Notes: generated by a model from the sequence alone, not told the origin. DNA of 64,000 nt from a virus (IMGVR_UViG_3300044956_000373:1-64000), one strand, 5' to 3'; positions 46,740-55,320 are shown, numbered from the stretch's first letter. Program-made: numbers and translations.

Positions 46740-46768
46740 TTGACATTTGGTTAACTTACAATTATATT
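46740..46768 (+). promoter_or_regulatory. Sigma70-type promoter for the gp32-like gene
   Basis: TTGACA at 46740-46745 and TATATT at 46763-46768, spacer 17 bp. This is the best match to a host housekeeping promoter noticed in the window and differs from the TATTTATA elements of late genes, as expected for an early or middle gene. Confidence 0.6.
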
Positions 46769-46801
46769 TCTGACATATAAACTTTTTAATTTTTATCACA
46801 C

Positions 46802-47665
46802 ATGGCGACAAACTTATTAGACGCAGTACTGGCTCAGTACGAAAAATCAACACAGAACAGCACATCAGGCGGTTCAAAAATGTCTTCTGAAGATCGAATG
46901 AAAAAATACTTCGGAGCTCTTTTGAAAGACAATGAAAAACAAGGACAAAGACGAGTCCGAATTCTCCCAACAACAGACGGATCATCACCTTTTAAAGAAG
47001 TATGGTTCCACGAAGTTCAAGTTGATGGTAAATGGCAAAAATTTTATGATCCGGCTAAAAATGACAATGAACGTTCACCACTCAATGAAGTTTACGAAGA
47101 ACTCATGACAACAGGACGTGAGTCCGATAAAGAATTAGCAAAACAATATAAAGCTCGTAAATTTTACATTGTTAAAGTAATCGATAGAGATAACGAACAA
47201 GACGGAGTTAAATTTTGGCGTTTTAAACACAACTACAAACAAGAAGGAATCCTTGATAAAATCATTCCAATTTGGAAGGCCAAAGGAGATATTACAGATC
47301 CTGATAATGGTCGTGACTTAATTCTTGAATTAACTAAATCAAAAACTGGAAAAGGAGCTACCTACACGGTAATTCAAACCGTAATGTATGACGACCCAAC
47401 ACCAATCTCAAAAGACGAAACACAAATGTCTGAGTGGGTTTCTGATGGAATGACTTGGGAAGACGTTTATTCTAAAAAACCTGTAGAATATCTAGAAGCA
47501 ATTGCAAGAGGTGAAACTCCACGTTGGGATTCTGAAAAAGGCGGATACGTTTATTCGAACGACGAAACATCAGAAGTTTCTATGGGAGGGACAAAATTAA
47601 AATCAATTTATAAAGTCTCTGATCCACAAATCGATGACGAAATTGACGAAGATCTACCGTTTTAA
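46802..47665 (+). CDS. Single-stranded DNA-binding protein (gp32-like), zinc-free
   Basis: A 287-residue protein that coats single-stranded DNA in replication and recombination. Layout is as in T4 gp32 (301 residues). The basic N-terminal arm mediates cooperativity. The core includes GQRRVRILPTTDGSSPFKEVWFHEVQ and ARKFYIVKVIDRDNEQDGVKFWRFKHN. The C-terminal tail is acidic (DDEIDEDLPF) for binding UvsX, helicase and polymerase partners. It contains no cysteine, so the His-Cys3 zinc site of T4 gp32 is absent. It has a strong sigma70-like promoter and a strong terminator, as expected for an abundant protein. Confidence 0.88.
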   Translation: MATNLLDAVLAQYEKSTQNSTSGGSKMSSEDRMKKYFGALLKDNEKQGQRRVRILPTTDGSSPFKEVWFHEVQVDGKWQKFYDPAKNDNERSPLNEVYEELMTTGRESDKELAKQYKARKFYIVKVIDRDNEQDGVKFWRFKHNYKQEGILDKIIPIWKAKGDITDPDNGRDLILELTKSKTGKGATYTVIQTVMYDDPTPISKDETQMSEWVSDGMTWEDVYSKKPVEYLEAIARGETPRWDSEKGGYVYSNDETSEVSMGGTKLKSIYKVSDPQIDDEIDEDLPF

Positions 47666-47678
47666 TTATACAAAAAAT

Positions 47679-47710
47679 GGGGCACTTTTTATAGACAAAG
47701 TGCCCTTTTT
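47679..47710 (+). terminator. Rho-independent terminator after gp32-like gene
   Basis: GGGCACTTT (47680-47688) pairs with AAAGTGCCC (47697-47705), followed by five T. Confidence 0.9.
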
Positions 47711-47734
47711 CATTTATCTTTTTAATAAAAAAAT

Positions 47735-47956
47735 ATGAACAGGTTTATTGCAGAAAAACTAAAAGGAGCCCTCTTAAAAAAATATGAGGCAGAAATCGCA
47801 GACGCAGAAGCACGACTTTGTGTTTATTTCACAAGTCCAGTTGGAATTGGAGAACACCCCCAACACACAGAAGAAATGGACAACTTAGTAGAACAACTTA
47901 CAAACGCAAAAGATAAGTTAGATACAATCAACAATTTTCAAATTATTGAACTATAA
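47735..47956 (+). CDS. 73-residue protein upstream of uvsX, unknown
   Basis: A short, mostly helical protein (LLKKYEAEIADAEARLCVYF, then a GIGEHPQHTEEMD turn, then a second helix). It could form a helical hairpin. Its stop overlaps the recombinase start as TAATG, so the two are translationally coupled. A role as UvsX accessory is possible from coupling alone; no family recognised. Confidence 0.65.
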   Translation: MNRFIAEKLKGALLKKYEAEIADAEARLCVYFTSPVGIGEHPQHTEEMDNLVEQLTNAKDKLDTINNFQIIEL

Positions 47957-48960
47957 TGACTCTCAAAAAAAATGATTTTAGCTCAATTAAGAAGAAATTT
48001 TCTTCTGATGCTAAATACAAACCACAAAGATTTTTTGATCTTGGATCTGATTTTTTGGATGCGGTTGGACTTCCTGGACCTGCAATTGGTCATTTAAATA
48101 TGTATTTAGGTCACTCTGATACAGGAAAAACTACGGCTCTTGTTAAAACCGCCGTTGACGCTCAAAAGAAAGGTATTTTACCCGTGTTCATTATTACAGA
48201 ACAGAAATGGTCTTTTGAACACGCCAAACTTATGGGATTTGAATGTGAAGAAGTTGTTGATACTGAAACAGGTGAATTGACTTGGGACGGTTTCTTTTTA
48301 TTCAATAATAATTTTGAATACATCGAACAAATTACAGATTACATAAATGAACTATTAGACGCACAAGAAAAAGGTGAATTAGATTATTCACTTTGTATAA
48401 TGTGGGATTCGGTTGGATCCGTTCCATGTAAAATGACTTATGAAGGTCGAGGCGGAAAACAACATAATGCTGCGGCATTGGCGGACAAAATTGGTATGGG
48501 AATTAACCAAAGGATTTCAGGATCTAGAAAGTATGATTCTAAATATGAGAATAGTTTAATTATAATCGCACAACCATGGGTGGAGCTCCCAGATAATCCT
48601 TTTGGTCAACCGAAAATTAAGGCGAAAGGCGGAGAGGCTATTTGGTTGAATTCCTCTTTAGTGTTCTTATTCGGTAATCAAAAAAGTGCTGGAACAACAA
48701 AAATTACGGCAACAAAAGATAAGAGAACTATCAAATTTGCAATAAGAAGTAAGGTATCGGTATTAAAAAATCATATATCCGGTTTAGGTTATGATGATGG
48801 AAAAATAATTGTAACACCACATGGGTTTTTAGCAGGAAAAGATTCTGCTGAAGAAAAAACTAATATTGAAAAATATAAAAAAGAATATGCTGATTATTGG
48901 AAAAATATTATTGGAATTGATGGTGATTTTGATTTAAAGGAAGAAAAAGAAGAAATTTGA
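47956..48960 (+). CDS. uvsX: UvsX-like recombinase
   Basis: A 334-residue RecA-family strand-exchange protein. Walker A is LGHSDTGKTT (about residues 53-62). A catalytic Glu follows in IITEQKW. Walker B is SLCIMWDSVGS. The DNA-binding loop region includes MTYEGRGGKQHNAAALADKI. The C-terminus is acidic (FDLKEEKEEI). T4 UvsX is 390 residues, so termini are shorter. It is coupled to the upstream 73-residue gene and followed by an RHH/HNH pair. It acts with gp32 and, presumably, a UvsY-like mediator not identified here. The stop is TGA, which is rare among genes in this window. Confidence 0.88.
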   Translation: MTLKKNDFSSIKKKFSSDAKYKPQRFFDLGSDFLDAVGLPGPAIGHLNMYLGHSDTGKTTALVKTAVDAQKKGILPVFIITEQKWSFEHAKLMGFECEEVVDTETGELTWDGFFLFNNNFEYIEQITDYINELLDAQEKGELDYSLCIMWDSVGSVPCKMTYEGRGGKQHNAAALADKIGMGINQRISGSRKYDSKYENSLIIIAQPWVELPDNPFGQPKIKAKGGEAIWLNSSLVFLFGNQKSAGTTKITATKDKRTIKFAIRSKVSVLKNHISGLGYDDGKIIVTPHGFLAGKDSAEEKTNIEKYKKEYADYWKNIIGIDGDFDLKEEKEEI

Positions 48961-48991
48961 TTATAAATTATAATAATTCTACTTTTATAGA

Positions 48992-48999
48992 TATTTATT
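48992..48999 (+). promoter_or_regulatory. TATTTATT upstream element
   Basis: TATTTATT 5 nt before the ATG at 49005. Confidence 0.4.
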
Positions 49000-49004
49000 A
49001 ATAT

Positions 49005-49166
49005 ATGGGAAGGAAAAAAATTGAAGATCATGAAAAAAAAGTAAAAATTGGTGTATCTGTTGATCCTGATTTACCAAAATACTTTAAAGACAGATCAATA
49101 AATATTTCTTCCCTTGTTAATAAATTATTAAAAGACTATGTAAAAAATGGAAACAAAAATTTGTAG
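49005..49166 (+). CDS. 53-residue ribbon-helix-helix-like protein
   Basis: ATG 49005 to TAG 49166. The sequence KKVKIGVSVDPDLPKYFKDR, then ISSLVNKLLKDYV, has the strand-helix-helix outline of small DNA-binding repressors. It overlaps the start of the HNH endonuclease gene by 20 bp. It could be that enzyme's regulator, moving with it as a cassette. The same length and outline occur in the minus-strand gene at 25765. Confidence 0.6.
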   Translation: MGRKKIEDHEKKVKIGVSVDPDLPKYFKDRSINISSLVNKLLKDYVKNGNKNL

Positions 49167-49845
49167 TAAGTGTAGTCAAGAAAAAAATATTTGCGAATTC
49201 TACAAAAGAAAAGAAACTAAAGATGGACATCGATCTGATTGTAAATGTTGTTTTAATGAAAGATCTTCGGAATATAAAAAAAACAATCAGGAAAAGATTA
49301 GACAGATGCGTAAGAATTACTTTCAAAAAAACAAGCAATATCTTTTATATAAAAAACAGATTTGGAGAAAAAGTAATCCTGGAAAGTATAAAAAACAAGT
49401 TAAAGACTATTGGGATAAAGTTAAAGATGTTCAAATTGAAAAAAAGAAAATATGGATCAACAATAATCGAAAAAAATATAACGATTATTGGAAGAATCGA
49501 AAAAAACAAGAACCTGAATTTAAATTATTAACCGGTATGAGGTCAAGATTATCAGGATATTTAAAAAAACTCAACATTACAAAAACAAACAAAACTTTCG
49601 ATATTGTTGGATGCACACCTCAAGAACTAAAAGAAAACTTAGAAAAACAATTTAGTAACGGTATGACTTGGGAAAATAGAGTAGAGTGGCATATAGATCA
49701 TATAATTCCATTATCTTCTGCAAAAACTGAAGAAGAACTTTACAAGTTATGCCATTATACTAACTTACAACCTCTGTGGGCTGTTGAAAATATGAAAAAA
49801 GGAAACAAAATTGTTGAATCATCGAATGGTATGATAAATGAATAA
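49147..49845 (+). CDS. Free-standing HNH homing endonuclease
   Basis: A 232-residue nuclease. The N-terminal zinc finger has C6-x2-C9 and C32-x2-C35. The middle is a Lys-rich helical DNA-binding region (residues 40-130). The C-terminal HNH domain contains EWHIDHIIPLSSA and LCHYTNLQPLWAVENMKKGNK, giving the His/Asn metal and catalytic residues. It lies between uvsX and the 5' nuclease gene, overlapping both flanking small genes by a few bases, a typical site for a homing endonuclease in a conserved replication block. It probably cuts phages lacking the insertion and spreads by gene conversion. All key residues are present. Confidence 0.85.
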   Translation: METKICSKCSQEKNICEFYKRKETKDGHRSDCKCCFNERSSEYKKNNQEKIRQMRKNYFQKNKQYLLYKKQIWRKSNPGKYKKQVKDYWDKVKDVQIEKKKIWINNNRKKYNDYWKNRKKQEPEFKLLTGMRSRLSGYLKKLNITKTNKTFDIVGCTPQELKENLEKQFSNGMTWENRVEWHIDHIIPLSSAKTEEELYKLCHYTNLQPLWAVENMKKGNKIVESSNGMINE

Positions 49846-50848
49846 AACATTATTAGTAGACGGAAATAATTTATTAAAAATTGGTTTTTATGGTGTTAGA
49901 GATTTCTATCATAATGGAAAACATGTTGGTGGAGTTTGGCACTTTCTAAACACTCTTCGTAAATTCTTGGAGGAACACAACTATAATAAAGTTGTGGTAC
50001 TTTGGGACTCTAAAACTTCATCGGCTCAAAGAAGATTACTTTATCCCAAGTATAAGTTAAATCGTAAATCATCTGAGACCGAATCAAAAGAAGAATCTTT
50101 TTTAGAACAAAAACAAAGGATTAAACAATATCTCGAGGAGATGTTTGTAAGACAACTAGAGACAGAACACGCAGAAGCTGATGACTTAATTGCTCACTAC
50201 TGTAAAGTGTCTTTAGACGAAGAAAAAACGATATTCTCGAGTGACCGAGATTTAACTCAATTAATTGGAGAAAAAGTTTCCATTTATTCACCATCCACAA
50301 AACAATATTATAAGTTGGGAGACAAAATAAAACTTCATGATATTGAAGTTCCCCACTATAATGTTAGAACAATTAAAATCCTCACTGGTGATAGTTCTGA
50401 TAATATCGATGGAATATTTTATCTTGGTGAGAAAACTTTAATTAAATTGTTTCCTGAGTTACTTGAACAAAAAGTTGAATTAAACTATATTTTACAAAAA
50501 AGTGAAAAACTTTTAAAAGAAGAAAAAAAAAACGTAGCTCTTCAAAACATACTTAGTGGGAAAACAAAAGAGGGTATTTTTGGTGATGAGTTTTTTGTGA
50601 TAAATGAAAAACTTGTAAACTTAGATAACCCCCTTTTGAATGACAAGGAAAAAGAATTAGTTGGAATATATTATTCAGAGTCGATGGATCCCGACGGACG
50701 AGGACATAGAAATCTAATTCGAATGATGATGGAGGATGGATTTTTTAAGTACTTACCTAAGGGTGACGACGCTTGGGTGAGTTTTTTAAAACCATTTCTA
50801 AAATTGACAAGAAAAGAAAAACAAAAATTTAGAAACAAAAAAAAGTAA
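49838..50848 (+). CDS. 5'-3' exonuclease / RNase H (T4 rnh-like)
   Basis: A 336-residue FEN-type nuclease that removes RNA primers and flaps in lagging-strand synthesis. LLVDGNNLLK starts the fold with the first metal Asp. VVLWDSK and AEADDLIAHY supply further acidic ligands. IFSSDRDLTQLI is the next conserved acidic block, and LTGDSSDNIDGIFYLGEKT contains the helix-3-turn DNA clamp. Size is similar to T4 RNase H (305). The HNH gene overlaps its start by 8 bp. The Lys-rich C-terminus (KLTRKEKQKFRNKKK) may bind DNA or gp32. Confidence 0.87.
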   Translation: MNKTLLVDGNNLLKIGFYGVRDFYHNGKHVGGVWHFLNTLRKFLEEHNYNKVVVLWDSKTSSAQRRLLYPKYKLNRKSSETESKEESFLEQKQRIKQYLEEMFVRQLETEHAEADDLIAHYCKVSLDEEKTIFSSDRDLTQLIGEKVSIYSPSTKQYYKLGDKIKLHDIEVPHYNVRTIKILTGDSSDNIDGIFYLGEKTLIKLFPELLEQKVELNYILQKSEKLLKEEKKNVALQNILSGKTKEGIFGDEFFVINEKLVNLDNPLLNDKEKELVGIYYSESMDPDGRGHRNLIRMMMEDGFFKYLPKGDDAWVSFLKPFLKLTRKEKQKFRNKKK

Positions 50849-50855
50849 AAAACAA

Positions 50856-51305
50856 ATGAAAGAGCAGGATATAACAAAAGTTGAATTTTTGTTAATGTGT
50901 AACGAAAACATCGTGGTTCAAAGATTCTTCAACGTAAGAGGATTTAACAAAAACGCACATAAATCGGAGGAGTTTTACAACCACATTAAAAGTTTATGTC
51001 GCGATTTAAAGTACGATTTGAAGATAAGATCAGTTGTTTATATGTTAGACAACCAATATGAAATTTCTGAGAAACCTGAAGTTCTAAACACCTCGATTAC
51101 AGAAGGTCCAGAAAATTTTAACATAATAATTAAGGTTGGAGACCTGACAATTTGTCATAGACAGTTCGACGCGAAAGTATACCCTCCGAAGGTCAGATAT
51201 ACCGTAGACCTACGACCAAAGTTAAAATCAATCATGACTGAGTTAACTGACATTTTTTCAGCTAAAAATTTTAATTATTTTTATCCCAACTTTATCAAAA
51301 AATAA
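50856..51305 (+). CDS. 149-residue protein between rnh-like and helicase genes, unknown
   Basis: An alpha/beta protein opening with VEFLLMCNENIVVQRFFNVRGFN and ending with VDLRPKLKSIMTELTDIFSAK. No recognised motif. It starts 8 bp after the nuclease gene and is followed by the helicase gene, so it is probably a replication accessory. Candidates by position would be a helicase loader or recombination mediator, but no sequence feature supports either. Confidence 0.65.
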   Translation: MKEQDITKVEFLLMCNENIVVQRFFNVRGFNKNAHKSEEFYNHIKSLCRDLKYDLKIRSVVYMLDNQYEISEKPEVLNTSITEGPENFNIIIKVGDLTICHRQFDAKVYPPKVRYTVDLRPKLKSIMTELTDIFSAKNFNYFYPNFIKK

Positions 51306-51308
51306 TAC

Positions 51309-51316
51309 TATTTATC
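51309..51316 (+). promoter_or_regulatory. TATTTATC upstream element
   Basis: CTATTTATC followed by an A-rich stretch with AAAAAGTAAAAAA, 21 nt before the helicase ATG. The same arrangement occurs at 57741. Confidence 0.4.
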
Positions 51317-51337
51317 TTTACAAAAAGTAAAAAAAAT

Positions 51338-52729
51338 ATGGCGACTAGTAAAAATTTCGAGTATTTAGGGAACACATTTCAGTTACAACTTTTAAATCGA
51401 ATTGTAGTAGATAAAGACTTTTCACACTCTATAATCGACGTTATTGAAAATGATTATTTTGAAAACAAATACTTTAAAATCATTATTCAAATGATAAGAG
51501 AGTATTATCAAAAATACGATCATATACCATCGTTTGAAACACTTGAACAAATCACTAAATCTGAATTACAACAAGGCACCGCGTCAAAGATTGTTTTGGA
51601 TATGATTAAAAAAATTAAAGACGCGCCTATTGATGGAGTTAGTTTCGTTCAAGAAAAGGCCTTAAAATTCTGTAAACAACAAGAACTTCAAAAGGTTATG
51701 GGAAAAGCGCAAAAAATCATTGACGGGGGTGAATTTGAAAACTATGACACCCTTGAAGAAATGGTAAAGACGGCCCTTCAGGTCGGATCAAAAGATACAT
51801 CAATGTTGGATGTATTTTCAAACCTTCACCAAGTACTTGAAGAGGACTACAGACACCCAATTCCGATGGGTATTTCAGGAATCGACAGATTGTTAAAAGG
51901 TGGTTTGGCAAAAGGAGAAATTGGAGTTATCTTAGCTCCTACGGGTGTTGGTAAATCAACCATACTAACAAAAATATCAAACCACGCATTTAATCTCGGT
52001 TTTAATGTTATTCAGATATTTTTTGAGGACAACCCAAAGGTGATTCAAAGAAAACACTTTACCCTATGGACTAAAATTCATCCTGACGATTTATCAGGTA
52101 AAAAAGATGAGGTTATGAGTAAAGTTAAACAGATTGAAGTGTCGATGTCAAATAAGTTGATTTTGAAAAAACTTCCGTCTGATACAATGACTATGTTACA
52201 AATAAAAAATCAAATTAGAAAAATTGTTTCTGACGGAATTAAGATTGATATGGTAGTTTTAGATTATATTGATTGTATAGTTCCTGACAAAAATCTTGGT
52301 GACGAATGGAAAAGTGAAGGGTCTGTGATGAGAGCTTTTGAAGCGATGTGTCACGAGATGAACATAGTTGGTTGGACCGCAACTCAAGGCAACCGATCAT
52401 CAATTTCATCTGAAGTTGTGACCACGGATCAAATGGGGGGATCAATTAAAAAGGCACAAGTCGGACACGTTATTATATCGCTAGCTAAAACATTACAACA
52501 GAAAGAATTAAAGTTGGCAACAATAGCAATAACCAAGTCTCGTATTGGAGACGATGGGGTTGTGTTCGAGAATTGTAAGTTTGATAATGCTATGATTGAA
52601 ATTGATACTGAAAGCTCGATGACTTTCTTAGGTCTTGAGGAACAAAAAGAAGAAAGACAAAGACAAAGAGTTAGAGAACTTCTTGAAAAAAGAAAACAAA
52701 AAAACTCTCAAGATCAAACAAATAATTAA
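51338..52729 (+). CDS. DnaB-type replicative helicase (gp41-like)
   Basis: A 463-residue hexameric 5'-3' helicase. Residues 1-150 are the helical N-terminal collar. Walker A is LAPTGVGKSTIL (about residues 199-210). Walker B follows in DMVVLDYIDCI. GWTATQGNR carries the sensor Gln. MGGSIKKAQVGHVIISL and ITKSRIGDDGVVF close the RecA core. T4 gp41 is 475 residues. The C-terminus is a charged helix (EEQKEERQRQRVRELLEKRK). A separate primase was not seen in this window. It should work with the polymerase at 14327 and the gp32-like protein. Confidence 0.9.
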   Translation: MATSKNFEYLGNTFQLQLLNRIVVDKDFSHSIIDVIENDYFENKYFKIIIQMIREYYQKYDHIPSFETLEQITKSELQQGTASKIVLDMIKKIKDAPIDGVSFVQEKALKFCKQQELQKVMGKAQKIIDGGEFENYDTLEEMVKTALQVGSKDTSMLDVFSNLHQVLEEDYRHPIPMGISGIDRLLKGGLAKGEIGVILAPTGVGKSTILTKISNHAFNLGFNVIQIFFEDNPKVIQRKHFTLWTKIHPDDLSGKKDEVMSKVKQIEVSMSNKLILKKLPSDTMTMLQIKNQIRKIVSDGIKIDMVVLDYIDCIVPDKNLGDEWKSEGSVMRAFEAMCHEMNIVGWTATQGNRSSISSEVVTTDQMGGSIKKAQVGHVIISLAKTLQQKELKLATIAITKSRIGDDGVVFENCKFDNAMIEIDTESSMTFLGLEEQKEERQRQRVRELLEKRKQKNSQDQTNN

Positions 52730-52748
52730 AAGTTAAATTAAAACAAAA

Positions 52749-54608
52749 ATGAACATTTCGCAAAGAATATTAAGTGATATTACGGTTTACATGAAATATG
52801 CTAAGTTTCTTCCCGAAAAAAACAGACGGGAGACGTGGGAAGAATTGGTGACAAGAAACAAAAAAATGCATCAAAAGAAGTACCCACAAATCAAAAACGA
52901 GATTGAAGAAGTTTATAAAATGGTATATGATAAAAAAATCCTACCATCTATGAGATCATTACAATTTGGTGGAAAACCAATCGAGATTTCACCAAACAGA
53001 GTTTACAACTGTGCTTACATGCCAATCGATCACCCTGACTCGTTTTCAGAAACAATGTTCTTGTTGTTAGGAGGAACCGGAGTTGGGTTTTCAGTTCAAA
53101 AACATCACGTAGAAAAACTTCCTGAAATTAAAAAACCTAATTCAAGTAGAACAAGAAGATACTTGATTGGTGATAGTATCGAAGGATGGTCCGACGCCAT
53201 TAAAGTTTTAATCGAATCATACTTAGGTGTTAAATCATCAACTCCAGTATTTGATTTTTCTGATATTCGTCAAAAAGGAGCGTTGTTGGTCACTTCAGGT
53301 GGAAAAGCGCCAGGACCACAACCATTGAAAGATTGTATTCATAACATCACAAAAGTATTTGAAAACAAAGTTGACGGTGAAAAACTTTCACCTATTGAAA
53401 CCCATGATATCGTTTGTCATATTGCAGATGCAGTATTGGCAGGTGGTATTCGTAGAGCGGCTTTAATTTCATTATTTTCTGCAGATGATGATGAAATGAT
53501 CTCTTGTAAATCTGGAAGTTGGTGGGAACAAAATCCACAAAGAGGTAGAGCTAACAACTCAGCGGTACTACTTCGTCACAAAGTAACCAAAGAATACTTT
53601 ATAAATCTTTGGAAAAGAATTGAGTTGTCAGGAGCAGGAGAACCTGGAATATATTTGTCAAACGACAAAGATTGGGGAACAAACCCATGTTGTGAGATCG
53701 GTCTTCGACCTTATCAGTTCTGTAACTTATGTGAGGTAAATGCCTCTGATATCGAATCTCAAGAAGATTTTGAAAAAAGAGTCAGAGGGGCAGCATTTAT
53801 TGGAACACTTCAAGCGGGGTACACTGACTTTCATTACCTTCGTGATGTTTGGAAAAGAACCACCGAAAAAGACGCTCTTATTGGGGTTGGTATGACAGGT
53901 ATTGGTTCAGGTGTTGTTTTAAGTTATGACATAAAAGCCGCAGCAATCACAGTAAAAGAAGAGAATGAAAGAGTGGCAAACCTTATTGGAATTAACAAGG
54001 CCGCAAGAACAACAACTGTTAAACCGTCAGGAACATCATCTTTGGTTTTGGGCACATCTTCAGGTATTCACGCTTGGCATAATGATTTCTATTTAAGAAG
54101 AATTCGTGTAGGTAAAAACGAAGCAATTTATTCTTACTTAGCAATTAATCACCCTGAGTTGGTGGAAGATGAATTTTTTAGACCTCACGATACTGCGGTA
54201 ATTACAATTCCACAAAAATCTCCTGAAGGTTCTATTCTTCGTCATGAATCAGTATCCCAAATGTTGGAGCGTGTTAAGAAAGTATCTCAAGAGTGGATTA
54301 AATTTGGACACAGAGGAGGACAAAATTCACACAACGTATCAGCGACAGTTTCAATCAAAGAAGATGAGTGGGACTTGGTGGGTGATTGGATGTGGAACAA
54401 TAGAAAATTTTATAATGGACTTTCAGTTCTTCCTTATAATGGTGGAACATACACTCAAGCACCTTTTGAAGATTGTACAGAAGAAGATTTTAATCGTTTG
54501 ATTAAAACTTTAACTGATGTTGATTTAACAAAAGTAATTGAGTTACAAGATAATACCAACTTAAGTGGTGAATTGGCTTGTGCAAACGGATCTTGCGAAA
54601 TTACTTAA
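52749..54608 (+). CDS. Class II (cobalamin-dependent) ribonucleotide reductase
   Basis: A 619-residue ribonucleoside-triphosphate reductase of the monomeric RTPR type, which makes dNTPs using adenosylcobalamin. The N-terminus ILSDITVYMKYAKFLPE lacks an ATP cone. PSMRSLQFGG and YNCAYMPID hold the first active-site Cys. LLLGGTGVGFSVQ is the specificity/substrate loop. NPCCEIGLRPYQFCNLCEVN contains the thiyl-radical Cys and partner residues. The C-terminal CANGSC is the shuttling Cys pair. It is shorter than Lactobacillus RTPR (739). It has its own terminator. Oxygen-independent activity suits hosts or niches where class I enzymes are limiting, and requires host cobalamin. Confidence 0.88.
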   Translation: MNISQRILSDITVYMKYAKFLPEKNRRETWEELVTRNKKMHQKKYPQIKNEIEEVYKMVYDKKILPSMRSLQFGGKPIEISPNRVYNCAYMPIDHPDSFSETMFLLLGGTGVGFSVQKHHVEKLPEIKKPNSSRTRRYLIGDSIEGWSDAIKVLIESYLGVKSSTPVFDFSDIRQKGALLVTSGGKAPGPQPLKDCIHNITKVFENKVDGEKLSPIETHDIVCHIADAVLAGGIRRAALISLFSADDDEMISCKSGSWWEQNPQRGRANNSAVLLRHKVTKEYFINLWKRIELSGAGEPGIYLSNDKDWGTNPCCEIGLRPYQFCNLCEVNASDIESQEDFEKRVRGAAFIGTLQAGYTDFHYLRDVWKRTTEKDALIGVGMTGIGSGVVLSYDIKAAAITVKEENERVANLIGINKAARTTTVKPSGTSSLVLGTSSGIHAWHNDFYLRRIRVGKNEAIYSYLAINHPELVEDEFFRPHDTAVITIPQKSPEGSILRHESVSQMLERVKKVSQEWIKFGHRGGQNSHNVSATVSIKEDEWDLVGDWMWNNRKFYNGLSVLPYNGGTYTQAPFEDCTEEDFNRLIKTLTDVDLTKVIELQDNTNLSGELACANGSCEIT

Positions 54609-54612
54609 TGTT

Positions 54613-54652
54613 AAAAAAGTAAGGAATTTTTTATAAGTTCCTTACTTTTTTT
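54613..54652 (+). terminator. Rho-independent terminator
   Basis: AAAGTAAGGAA (54616-54626) pairs with TTCCTTACTTT (54638-54648), followed by T-rich sequence. Confidence 0.9.
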
Positions 54653-54663
54653 ATTTTACAATA

Positions 54664-54671
54664 TATTTATA
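54664..54671 (+). promoter_or_regulatory. TATTTATA upstream element
   Basis: TATTTATA 11 nt before the ATG at 54683. Confidence 0.5.
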
Positions 54672-54682
54672 AAAAAAATATA

Positions 54683-55315
54683 ATGAAAAAAATTATAAGA
54701 TTAACTGAAAATGACTTAAGTCGTATTGTAAAACGAATTATTAAAGAAGAAAAAACTCAAAACAAAATTGCCGCCAAAGTGGATGATGTTTTAGAAAAAC
54801 CGGAAGTTCAAGATAAAATTGAAGATATTTACAAAAATTTTGATAAAAGAGATAAAGTGAAGTTAAAAAATGTTTTAGATGATTTAGGAATAAATGAATA
54901 TTCTTCGGCGAAAGAAGTACACACTGCAATAGAAAAGAAAATCGAAGATAAAATTGGTGGTGAAATTGGCGAAAACGAAAGCCCAAGAAATAAGGCGTCA
55001 AAAATATTACATGGTATAGGAGCCGCTAATATTTCGGCTTGGGGTGGTGTACCGGCAGCAATTGCGATTGGAGGTCTTTTATCTACTACTGTTGGAGCTC
55101 CTTTCGTTGCTGGTCTTGCTGTAAGTTGGGGGGCAACGGCATTATTAATGGGTATTGCTAAATTACTTAAAGAAGACCCATCAATTGAACAATCCGAAAC
55201 CGCATCAGGTGAAAAAATATATCATAAAAAAATGAAAGGCGACGATTTACCCCAAGGACACAAAAGGACTATGGATGAAAACTACAGACGAAGACAATAT
55301 AAAAGAAGATACTAA
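54683..55315 (+). CDS. Possible head-packaged protein with membrane-like segment, unknown
   Basis: A 210-residue protein. Residues 1-22 (MKKIIRLTENDLSRIVKRII plus KE) are an amphipathic helix ending in I-K-E, a likely capsid-targeting leader with a prohead-protease site. Residues 25-100 are charged helices. Residues 110-160 are a Gly/Ala-rich hydrophobic stretch (NISAWGGVPAAIAIGGLLST, then VAGLAVSWGATALLMGIAKL), which could be one or two membrane helices. The end is Arg/Lys-rich (RRRQYKRRY). A head-packaged, membrane-active or DNA-binding protein is possible. No family recognised. Confidence 0.6.
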   Translation: MKKIIRLTENDLSRIVKRIIKEEKTQNKIAAKVDDVLEKPEVQDKIEDIYKNFDKRDKVKLKNVLDDLGINEYSSAKEVHTAIEKKIEDKIGGEIGENESPRNKASKILHGIGAANISAWGGVPAAIAIGGLLSTTVGAPFVAGLAVSWGATALLMGIAKLLKEDPSIEQSETASGEKIYHKKMKGDDLPQGHKRTMDENYRRRQYKRRY

Positions 55316-55320
55316 AAATT

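Noticed and set aside
46820-46988. Minus-strand open frame over the gp32-like gene start
   Set aside because: It overlaps a clearly identified gene and its promoter, and its product has no plausible fold.
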